In this document: positions 22,041 to 28,094 of the stretch, piece by piece
How positions within the stretch are numbered: the first letter of the stretch is position 1
Layout: every line of letters begins with the position of its first letter
Assembly: GCA_045636705.1 (NCBI GenBank)
Contig: JAZTYA010000027.1
Span: forward strand, 1-28,094
Direction: 5' to 3'
Length of the DNA: 28,094 bases
Source of the DNA: SFWF01 sp045636705
Lineage (GTDB): Bacteria; Bacillota; Clostridia; Oscillospirales; Acutalibacteraceae
The notes under the pieces: model-generated
Database searches by the model: none
What the model saw: only the letters and a program-made list of their open reading frames with translations
Told to the model about the DNA's origin: nothing
Position numbers and translations under genes: made by a program

Positions 22041-22538
22041 TTAGTCTTTTAAAAGTTCCGCTAATGCCGATAGTCTTGGGTCGATTTCGGTTGTATTGCA
22101 ACCGCAGTCGCCTAAATTTCTATCCTTACCACATTCGGGGCAAAGGCCTTTACAGGTTTCCTTGCACAAATGCTTTGTCGGCAGGGACATAACTATTTCA
22201 GCATAGCAAAAATCGTCAAGGTCGAGCATCATATCCGACACAACGGTCATTTCCTCATCATCCTCATTATCGGTATGAGTAACTATTGTTCGGTTAATAC
22301 CAACACTGTAGCTTTCAACCGTTTCTTTAAAGCAACGGTCGCAAGGTGCGGTAAACTCAACCTCGCAGTTGATATCAGTTTCCACTATTCCTGCGCGGCT
22401 TTTTATCTCGCCGTGCACTCTAACGGGTTTTTTTAAGGGTTTAAATCCCATAAACTCAAGGTCGCTCATATCCTTGTCAAAAGACACGGACAAAGAATCC
22501 TTTTTACCCGCAAATAAGGGCTTTAAATCAACAATCAT
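22041..22538 (-). CDS. yceD: DUF177/YceD-family protein
   Basis: A 165-residue protein of the YceD/DUF177 family, nearly always next to rpmF. The CDRC motif in the middle (FTAPCDRCFKETVE), an acidic stretch (DNEDDEEM) and a C-terminal CKGLCPECGKDRN with a further CGC are typical of the Firmicutes form and suggest a zinc site. The E. coli relative has been linked to 23S rRNA or ribosome assembly; function is not certain. The ATG shares one base with the rpsR stop (TAATG), and rpmF follows after 31 bp. Confidence 0.92.
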   Translation of the reverse strand: MIVDLKPLFAGKKDSLSVSFDKDMSDLEFMGFKPLKKPVRVHGEIKSRAGIVETDINCEVEFTAPCDRCFKETVESYSVGINRTIVTHTDNEDDEEMTVVSDMMLDLDDFCYAEIVMSLPTKHLCKETCKGLCPECGKDRNLGDCGCNTTEIDPRLSALAELLKD

Positions 22539-22768
22539 TAGTCATTCACATAAGGAAGTAAAGCTACCTGACGAGCACGCTTAATAGCTGAAGTGAGCTC
22601 TCTTTGGTGAGCTGCACAAGTGCCGGTTGCTCTACGGGGTAAAATCTTTGCACGCTCAGAGATGAACTTGCGAAGACGAGCTACATCCTTGTAATCAATA
22701 GCCTCTACACGGTCAACACAGAAGTGACAAACCTTCTTATGAGGCTTTCTGCGCATGGGTCTTTCCAT
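22538..22768 (-). CDS. rpsR: 30S ribosomal protein bS18
   Basis: A 76-residue bS18, which binds bS6 on the 30S platform. Conserved DYKDVARLRKFISERAKILPRRATGTCAAHQRELTSAIKRARQVALLPYV. The N-terminal CHFC and later Cys form a zinc-type variant common in Clostridia. It has the ribosome site AGGAGGCG, lies 63 bp after ssb and overlaps yceD by one base. Confidence 0.98.
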   Translation of the reverse strand: MERPMRRKPHKKVCHFCVDRVEAIDYKDVARLRKFISERAKILPRRATGTCAAHQRELTSAIKRARQVALLPYVND

Positions 22769-22831
22769 TTTTTACGCCTCCTATTTAAAATTTGGGCAAA
22801 GTAAAAACGAATAAATCGTTAAAAGTTAAAA

Positions 22832-23260
22832 TTAGAATGGCAAATCATCATCGGCCTCGCCCGAGAGGTCGGTAAACTCATTAGCGCCTGCGTTAGAAAA
22901 GCTTGCAGGAGCATCTGCCATAGGTGCCGAAGCACCGTCACGCTTGGACTCAACAAACTGAACATTGTTTGCGATAACTTCAAATGCTGTGCGGTTCTTT
23001 CCGGTTTCCTTATCAACATAGCGGCGAGTCTGAATAGCGCCCTCTATGCCAATCATGCTTCCTTTTTGGAAGTACTTTGTTACGAATTCAGCGGTCTGAC
23101 GCCAAGCTACGATGTTGATGAAATCAGCCTCTGCTTGTTCGCCTGCCTTATAACGACGGCTAACCGCGATGGAAAAAGAAGTTACCGGAATGTTTCCCGA
23201 TGTGTAACGAAGTTCGGGGTCTGCGGTAAGTCTGCCTGTCAAAACAACAAGATTGAACAT
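22832..23260 (-). CDS. ssb: Single-stranded DNA-binding protein
   Basis: A 142-residue SSB. The OB-fold spans residues 1-105 (MFNLVVLTGRLTADPELRYT, FINIVAWRQTAEFVTKYFQKG, VEGAIQTRRY-like strand). A flexible Ala/Ser/Asp-rich tail ends with the acidic tip DDDLPF, which recruits DNA-replication and repair partners. It lies between rpsF and rpsR, the classical rpsF-ssb-rpsR arrangement, 19 bp after rpsF. Confidence 0.97.
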   Translation of the reverse strand: MFNLVVLTGRLTADPELRYTSGNIPVTSFSIAVSRRYKAGEQAEADFINIVAWRQTAEFVTKYFQKGSMIGIEGAIQTRRYVDKETGKNRTAFEVIANNVQFVESKRDGASAPMADAPASFSNAGANEFTDLSGEADDDLPF

Positions 23261-23279
23261 TTCTTCAGTTTCCTTTCAA

Positions 23280-23561
23280 TTATTTTCTTGTGGTCATAAC
23301 GCGAAGTACGCCTTCGGTAATGCCTGCTACTCTTTCGAGCTCAGCCGGGAACTCCGGAGCAGACTCAAAAGTAGTAAATACATAGTTGCCTTCTGCCTCG
23401 TCATCGATAAGGTATGCGAGTCTGCGCTTACCCCAATCGTCAACGTTCACAACAGTTGCATTAGCTGCAATTAACTCAGCGAACTTTGCTTTGAGTTCGT
23501 TAGTCTTCTCTTCGCCTTCTGCTACAGAGAAAATCATGCAAGCTTCATACTTATTTGCCAT
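23280..23561 (-). CDS. rpsF: 30S ribosomal protein bS6
   Basis: A 93-residue bS6 starting MANKYEACMIF at ATG 23561, chosen because AAGGAGGTG lies 7 bp upstream; a longer version to 23585 would start within the ribosome site. VNVDDWGKRRLAYLIDDEAEGNYVFTTFES is the conserved core. First gene of the rpsF-ssb-rpsR-yceD-rpmF operon. Confidence 0.97.
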   Translation of the reverse strand: MANKYEACMIFSVAEGEEKTNELKAKFAELIAANATVVNVDDWGKRRLAYLIDDEAEGNYVFTTFESAPEFPAELERVAGITEGVLRVMTTRK

Positions 23562-23643
23562 TTCGTTGCACCTCCTTCTGGTCATTTGGCCCTGCTTACA
23601 TTTTGCAGAGCAAGGAGCTAATAGCTAGAAATTTCCATTAGCA
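23562..23643 (-). promoter_or_regulatory. Structured rpsF leader, possible S6:S18 autoregulatory site
   Basis: The about 80-nt leader can form GCTAAT/ATTAGC (23617-23642) and GCTCTGC/GCAGGGC (23589-23611), the second with one G-U pair. Leaders of rpsF operons in several bacteria bind the S6:S18 complex for feedback. I cannot confirm the diagnostic CCG-containing bulge by eye, so the regulatory assignment is an inference. Confidence 0.35.
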
Positions 23644-23649
23644 CCCGAT

Positions 23650-23678
23650 ATTATATCAAAATAAAACCTTCAAGTCAA
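23650..23678 (-). promoter_or_regulatory. Promoter of the rpsF operon
   Basis: Minus strand TTGACT (23678-23673), a 17-bp spacer ending TTTGA, and TATAAT (23655-23650). This is the closest match to consensus in the window and fits a ribosomal-protein operon. Confidence 0.85.
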
Positions 23679-23698
23679 CAATTATTTTTATAAAATTC

Positions 23699-23727
23699 TT
23701 GCAAATAACCTTGTTAGGTGTTACAAT
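23699..23727 (+). promoter_or_regulatory. Promoter of coaX
   Basis: TTGCAA (23699-23704), a 17-bp spacer and TACAAT (23722-23727), divergent from the rpsF promoter. ATG 23750 follows GAAAGGAG. Confidence 0.7.
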
Positions 23728-23749
23728 TATCCCGAAAGGAGCAAAAGAT

Positions 23750-24514
23750 ATGCTACTGACTGTTGATATAGGTAATACTAATGTGACGCTGGGCCTCTTT
23801 AGAGACTCTTTGCTTTGCTCTACAGCAAGACTTGCTACCGACCCTTCTAAAACCGCAGACCAATACGCTGTGGAGATTAAAGAGGTCTTAAGCTTGCATG
23901 GAGAAGATATTTCCAGTATTGAGGACTGCATAATTTCTTCGGTTGTGCCCTCTGTGGGTGCTTCCATAAGCTCTGCCGTGACACTTCTTTGTGATACCGT
24001 TCCCCTTATGCTTGGTCCCGGAATTAAAACAGGTCTTAACATCCGCATTGATAATCCTGCTCAGCTTGGTGCAGACCTTGCCGCAGGCGCAGTCGGTGCC
24101 TTAGCCGAATATACGATGCCCTGCATAATTATTGATATGGGCACTGCTACTACCCTTTCGGTTCTTGATAAGAACGGTGCTTTTTTAGGTGGTTCTATTG
24201 CTGCAGGCGTGCATCTTACCCTTAAAGCCTTGGCTTCGGGCACTGCTGCATTACCATCTATCGGTCTCACTGCTCCAAAGTCGGTTATCGGCTCAAACAC
24301 CACCGAGTGTATGCAGTCGGGTCTTATTTTGGGCGCCGCCGCTATGCTTGATGGTCTAATTGAGAGAATTGAGGACGAGCTAGGAGAAACGGCTACGGTT
24401 GTTGCTACAGGCGGTCTTTCTAAGGAAATCATTTCCTACTGCAAAAAGGATATTATTTACAACGAAAACCTTTTGCTTGAAGGTCTTCGTCTTATATACG
24501 AAAAGAACAATTAA
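23750..24514 (+). CDS. coaX: Type III pantothenate kinase
   Basis: A 254-residue enzyme that phosphorylates pantothenate, the first step of CoA synthesis. ASKHA-fold motifs: DIGNTNVTLGLF (phosphate 1), PGIKTGLNIRIDNPAQLGADLAAGAVGAL (pantothenate site with catalytic Asp), and IIIDMGTATTLSV (phosphate 2). GGSIAAGVHLTLKALASGTAALP is also conserved. ATG 23750 is chosen because GAAAGGAG lies 9 bp upstream and it restores the usual N-terminus. The ECF S-component gene follows after 72 bp with no terminator of note, so they are probably cotranscribed. Confidence 0.96.
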   Translation: MLLTVDIGNTNVTLGLFRDSLLCSTARLATDPSKTADQYAVEIKEVLSLHGEDISSIEDCIISSVVPSVGASISSAVTLLCDTVPLMLGPGIKTGLNIRIDNPAQLGADLAAGAVGALAEYTMPCIIIDMGTATTLSVLDKNGAFLGGSIAAGVHLTLKALASGTAALPSIGLTAPKSVIGSNTTECMQSGLILGAAAMLDGLIERIEDELGETATVVATGGLSKEIISYCKKDIIYNENLLLEGLRLIYEKNN

Positions 24515-24586
24515 TCCTGTGCTTCAGCGCAGATTAAAAAAAATGAACTGCATCCGTTTTTGGAGCAGTATCGGAGGTAATAATTT

Positions 24587-25162
24587 ATGTCAAAAACAGA
24601 AAACATCAAAAAACTGGCCTTGGGAGCTGTTTTTACCGCTTTGGTTGTGATTTTACAGTTGCTCGGCTCATTCATCCGTTTTGGTCCCTTTTCTATTTCT
24701 TTAGTTTTGGTACCAATTGTCTTAGGCGCCGCGTTATGTAATGCTACAATCGGCGGTTGGCTAGGTCTTATGTTTGGAACAACGGTGCTTTTAAGCGGCG
24801 ATGCTGCGGCCTTTCTTGCCGTTAATCCTATCGGTACCGTTATTACCGTTTTGGTAAAGGGTATTTTGTGCGGTCTTGTAGCAGGTCTTGTTTTTTCCGC
24901 CTTTAGAAAAACAAACATCTATTTAGCGGTTATTTTTGCGGCTATAGTTTGCCCTGTTGTCAACACAGGAGTTTTTCTTCTCGGTTGTAAACTGTTCTTT
25001 ATGGAAACAATTACCGAATGGGGACTTGCTCTTGGATTTTCGAACGTTGGCGAGTATATGTTTATAGGCCTTGCAGGCGGCAATTTCCTTTTTGAACTTG
25101 GCGCTAATATACTTTTAGCACCTGCAATTCTCAGAGTTTTGAAACTATTTAAAAAAATGTGA
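24587..25162 (+). CDS. ECF-transporter S component, probably for pantothenate
   Basis: A 191-residue membrane protein with about six hydrophobic helices. The N-terminal KKLALGAVFTALVVILQLLG with an Ala-rich first helix is the typical ECF S-component start for docking with EcfT. GPFSISLVLVPIVLGAALCNATIGGWLGLMFG and NILLAPAILRVLKLFKK are family-like. S components bind a vitamin and use shared EcfA/EcfT subunits, which are not in this window. Directly downstream of coaX, pantothenate is the most economical substrate, as in PanT; a different vitamin cannot be excluded. The ATG follows CGGAGGTAATAATTT, and a terminator follows the gene. Confidence 0.85.
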   Translation: MSKTENIKKLALGAVFTALVVILQLLGSFIRFGPFSISLVLVPIVLGAALCNATIGGWLGLMFGTTVLLSGDAAAFLAVNPIGTVITVLVKGILCGLVAGLVFSAFRKTNIYLAVIFAAIVCPVVNTGVFLLGCKLFFMETITEWGLALGFSNVGEYMFIGLAGGNFLFELGANILLAPAILRVLKLFKKM

Positions 25163-25172
25163 TTTTTTATTG

Positions 25173-25198
25173 CGGAGTGTACAAACACTCCGTTTTTT
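25173..25198 (+). terminator. Rho-independent terminator of the coaX operon
   Basis: CGGAGTGT, an ACAA loop, ACACTCCG and TTTTTT, 10 bp past the stop codon. A perfect 8-bp stem. Confidence 0.92.
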
Positions 25199-25271
25199 AT
25201 AAGGAAAATTTAAATAATTATATATAAATATTAATTTTTTTACAAATTTTGCTTTATTTTTTTTAAAAGTA

Positions 25272-25280
25272 TGGTATAAT
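25272..25280 (+). promoter_or_regulatory. Extended -10 promoter of ppdK
   Basis: TGGTATAAT gives an extended -10. No good -35 is seen 17 bp upstream (TTTATT-like). The leader of about 75 nt holds the small hairpin GGGC(TAAAAG)GCCC before a strong TAGGAGGT ribosome site. Confidence 0.6.
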
Positions 25281-25361
25281 AGAGTGCTATCTTCTTTTAG
25301 GGGAGATAAATTCTTTTATTAAAAAAGGGCTAAAAGGCCCACAAATTTTAGGAGGTAAAAT

Positions 25362-27995
25362 ATGAGTAAGAAGTTTGTTTACCTTTTCTCAGAAGGTGAC
25401 GCAAGCATGCGTGAGCTTCTCGGCGGTAAGGGTGCTAACCTTGCAGAAATGACCAAAATCGGTCTTCCTGTTCCCCAGGGTTTCACCGTAACTACAGAGG
25501 CTTGCACACAGTACTACGAAGACGGTAGAAAAATTAACGATGATATTCAGGCAGAAATCATGGAATACATCGACAAGATGGAAGGTATCACCGGCAAGAA
25601 GTTCGGCGACAAGACCAATCCTCTTCTCGTTTCAGTTCGTTCAGGTGCTCGTGCATCTATGCCCGGTATGATGGATACCATTCTTAACCTTGGTCTTAAC
25701 GAAGACGTTGTTGAAACAATGGCTGCACAGTCAGGTAATGCTCGTTGGGCATACGACTGCTATCGTCGTTTCATTCAGATGTACTCTGACGTTGTTATGG
25801 AAGTTGGTAAGAAGTATTTCGAAGAGCTTATCGACAAGATGAAGGAAGAAAAGGGTGTTACTCAGGACGTTGACCTTACAGCTGACGACCTTAAGACCCT
25901 TGCAAATCAGTTCAAAGCTGAATATAAGAACAAAATCGGCAAGGACTTCCCTGCTGACCCCAAAGAGCAGTTAATGGGCGCTGTTGAAGCAGTTTTCCGT
26001 TCTTGGGACAACCCCCGTGCAAACGTTTACCGTCGTGACAACGATATTCCTTATTCTTGGGGTACCGCTGTTAACGTACAGATGATGGCTTTCGGTAACA
26101 TGGGTGATGACTGTGGTACAGGTGTTGCATTTACTCGTGACCCTGCTACAGGTGATAAGGGACTTATGGGTGAGTTCTTAACAAATGCACAGGGTGAAGA
26201 CGTTGTTGCAGGTGTTCGTACTCCTATGCCTATTGCTGAAATGGCTAACAAGTTCCCCGAAGCTTTTGAGCAGTTCCAGAAGGTTTGCTTAACTCTTGAA
26301 GACCACTACCGCGACATGCAGGATATGGAGTTCACTGTTGAGCACGGCAAGCTCTTTATGCTTCAGACACGTAACGGTAAGAGAACCGCTAAGGCTGCTT
26401 TAAAAATCGCTTGTGATTTAGTTGACGAGGGTATGATTGATAAGAAGCAAGCAGTTGCTATGATTGACCCCCGTAACCTTGATACACTTCTCCATCCTCA
26501 GTTTGACCAGAAGGCTTTAAAGGCTGCTACTCCTGCAGGCAAGGGCTTAGGCGCTTCTCCCGGAGCTGCTTGCGGTAAGGTTGTATTCACAGCAGAAGAT
26601 GCTGAAGAGTGGAATAACCGTGGAGAAAAGGTAATCCTCGTTCGTCTTGAGACTTCACCTGAAGACATTACAGGTATGAAGGCTTCTCAGGGTATCTTAA
26701 CCGTTCGTGGTGGTATGACCTCTCACGCTGCCGTTGTTGCTCGTGGTATGGGTACCTGCTGCGTTTCCGGTTGTGGTGACATCATTATGAACGAAGAAGC
26801 TAAACAGTTCACTCTTGCAGGCAAGACCTACAAAGAGGGAGATTATATTTCTATCGACGGTTCTACCGGTAACATTTACGACGGTATCATTCCTACCGTT
26901 GATGCTGAAATCGCTGGTGAGTTCGGCAGAATCATGGCATGGGCTGATGAGTTCAGAACTCTTAAGGTTCGTACCAATGCTGATACTCCTGCTGATGCTA
27001 AGAAGGCTCGCGAGCTTGGCGCTGAAGGTATCGGTCTTTGCCGTACCGAGCACATGTTCTTCGAAGCTGAAAGAATCGCTGCTTTCCGTGAGATGATTTG
27101 TGCTGACACAGTTGAAGAGCGTGAGGCTGCTCTTGCTAAGATTCTTCCTTATCAGCAGGGCGACTTCGAGAAGCTCTACGAAGCACTCGAGGGCAACCCC
27201 GTTTGCATCCGCTTCTTAGACCCACCACTACACGAGTTCGTTCCTACCGAGGAAGCTGACATTGCTGCTCTCGCTAAGGCTCAGGGCAAGACCGTTGAAG
27301 ATATTAAGAACATCATTTCTTCTCTCCACGAGTTCAACCCCATGATGGGTCACCGTGGATGCCGTCTTGCAGTTACCTATCCTGAAATTGCAAAGATGCA
27401 GACCGCTGCTGTTATCCGTGCGGCTATCAACGTTACTAAGGCTCATCCTGATTGGAACTTAGTTCCCGAAATCATGATTCCTTTAACCGGTGAAGTTAAG
27501 GAACTTAAGTACGTTAAGGACGTTGTTGTTGCTACTGCTGATGCAGAAATCGCAGCTGCTGGCGCTGACCTCAAGTACGAAGTTGGTACTATGATGGAAA
27601 TCCCCAGAGCTTGCCTTACTGCTGACGAAGTTGCAACTGAAGCTGAGTTCTTCTGCTTCGGTACTAACGACCTAACTCAGATGACATTCGGCTTCAGCCG
27701 TGACGATGCCGGCAAGTTCCTTTCTGCTTACTATGACAGAAAGATTTACGAGAACGATCCGTTCGCTAAGCTTGACCAGACCGGTGTTGGTAAATTGATG
27801 GAAATGGCTGTTTCTATGGGTAAAAAGGCTCGTCCTTCAATTCACTGCGGTATCTGCGGTGAGCACGGCGGCGACCCCGTTTCTGTTGAGTTCTGCCACA
27901 AGATTGGTCTTGATTATGTATCATGCTCACCTTTCCGTGTGCCGATTGCTCGCCTCGCTGCTGCACAGGCTGCTATCAAATATGGGGAGGACTAA
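25362..27995 (+). CDS. ppdK: Pyruvate, phosphate dikinase
   Basis: An 877-residue enzyme that interconverts pyruvate, ATP and phosphate with phosphoenolpyruvate, AMP and pyrophosphate; in anaerobes it often serves glycolysis. The nucleotide-binding domain runs from about 1 to 340 (GGKGANLAEM, SVRSGARASMPGMMDTILNLG). The swivelling domain has GGMTSHAAVVARG with phosphohistidine His455. The C-terminal PEP/pyruvate barrel has GLCRTEHMF, FGTNDLTQM and HCGICGEHGGDP with catalytic Cys829. Positions agree with the well-studied Clostridium symbiosum enzyme (His455), as far as I recall. Codon choice is markedly biased (GGT, CGT, GCT), suggesting strong expression. ATG 25362 follows TAGGAGGTAAAAT. Its end may overlap another frame at 27982. 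Confidence 0.98.
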   Translation: MSKKFVYLFSEGDASMRELLGGKGANLAEMTKIGLPVPQGFTVTTEACTQYYEDGRKINDDIQAEIMEYIDKMEGITGKKFGDKTNPLLVSVRSGARASMPGMMDTILNLGLNEDVVETMAAQSGNARWAYDCYRRFIQMYSDVVMEVGKKYFEELIDKMKEEKGVTQDVDLTADDLKTLANQFKAEYKNKIGKDFPADPKEQLMGAVEAVFRSWDNPRANVYRRDNDIPYSWGTAVNVQMMAFGNMGDDCGTGVAFTRDPATGDKGLMGEFLTNAQGEDVVAGVRTPMPIAEMANKFPEAFEQFQKVCLTLEDHYRDMQDMEFTVEHGKLFMLQTRNGKRTAKAALKIACDLVDEGMIDKKQAVAMIDPRNLDTLLHPQFDQKALKAATPAGKGLGASPGAACGKVVFTAEDAEEWNNRGEKVILVRLETSPEDITGMKASQGILTVRGGMTSHAAVVARGMGTCCVSGCGDIIMNEEAKQFTLAGKTYKEGDYISIDGSTGNIYDGIIPTVDAEIAGEFGRIMAWADEFRTLKVRTNADTPADAKKARELGAEGIGLCRTEHMFFEAERIAAFREMICADTVEEREAALAKILPYQQGDFEKLYEALEGNPVCIRFLDPPLHEFVPTEEADIAALAKAQGKTVEDIKNIISSLHEFNPMMGHRGCRLAVTYPEIAKMQTAAVIRAAINVTKAHPDWNLVPEIMIPLTGEVKELKYVKDVVVATADAEIAAAGADLKYEVGTMMEIPRACLTADEVATEAEFFCFGTNDLTQMTFGFSRDDAGKFLSAYYDRKIYENDPFAKLDQTGVGKLMEMAVSMGKKARPSIHCGICGEHGGDPVSVEFCHKIGLDYVSCSPFRVPIARLAAAQAAIKYGED

Positions 27996-28094
27996 TCTGT
28001 ACTTCAGTTTTAAGGTTAATTTCGACCAAGCAGAAGCGTACAGAAAATCAACAGACCAATATCTTCGTGCAAAACAGTGGGAAGATTTAACTGT
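27982..28094 (+). CDS. Possible start of an unrecognised gene, cut by the window edge
   Basis: A frame open from ATG 27982 to the edge (37 full codons), overlapping the ppdK end by 14 bp. It reads MGRTNLYFSFKVNFDQAEAYR, then KSTDQYLRAKQWEDLT. GGGGAGGA lies just after the ATG, 6 bp before an in-frame CTG at 27997; that CTG may therefore be the true start, though ATG has no ribosome site of its own. The sequence is hydrophilic and looks like protein, but is too short to place in a family. Confidence 0.4.
   Translation, partial: MGRTNLYFSFKVNFDQAEAYRKSTDQYLRAKQWEDLT

Noticed and set aside
24515..24586. Small hairpin CTGTGC/GCGCAG between coaX and the ECF gene as a terminator
   Set aside because: Only 6 bp and not followed by a T-run; the genes are likely cotranscribed.

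Overview
The window reads as chromosomal DNA of a low-GC, endospore-forming Gram-positive bacterium of the class Clostridia, probably an uncultured gut Oscillospiraceae/Ruminococcaceae-like lineage. The evidence is a germinant-receptor operon, a spore cortex-lytic enzyme of the SleC type, secreted proteins with Ser/Glu-rich linkers, strong AGGAGG ribosome sites, consensus sigma-A promoters and the rpsF-ssb-rpsR-yceD-rpmF gene order. The lineage is inferred from gene content; no rRNA gene is present.

Layout. (1) 1-6320, minus strand: a secreted or surface locus. A large protein built of discoidin-like (F5/8 type C) modules runs off the left edge; next come an SGNH-hydrolase lipoprotein and a second discoidin protein with two further beta-sandwich-like modules and a sortase-like C-terminal anchor. 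All three carry low-complexity Ser-rich linkers and each has its own promoter; terminators follow the last two. (2) 6409-8689: an EF-G-like translational GTPase behind a long structured leader. (3) 8686-13953: a germination island. A gerA-gerC-gerB receptor operon (minus) diverges from a two-gene unit (plus) that looks like SleC split into a separate prodomain protein and a SpoIID-plus-peptidoglycan-binding enzyme. (4) 13954-16859: radC, an RluA-family pseudouridine synthase, dCMP deaminase and a Gph-like phosphatase. (5) 16898-21548: rpmB (plus), then the minus-strand operon radical SAM/DUF512 - der - plsY - gpsA, with tightly overlapping genes. (6) 21512-21829: a 275-bp highly structured noncoding element closed by a 27-bp inverted repeat and abutting a terminator. 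(7) 21827-23678: rpsF-ssb-rpsR-yceD-rpmF (minus) behind a two-hairpin leader. (8) 23699-25198: coaX with an ECF-transporter S component, probably a pantothenate uptake and phosphorylation pair. (9) 25272-28094: ppdK, then the start of another possible gene cut by the right edge.

The least explained items are the structured element at 21549-21823 and its apparent shorter relative in the leader of the EF-G-like gene (8565-8642). They share a 16-base identical stretch and a similar long closing stem, followed by a similar G-rich tract. The split SleC and the discoidin surface locus are the next most interesting. Housekeeping genes between 13.9 and 27.9 kb look ordinary. No tRNA, rRNA, CRISPR array, insertion sequence or prophage was found.
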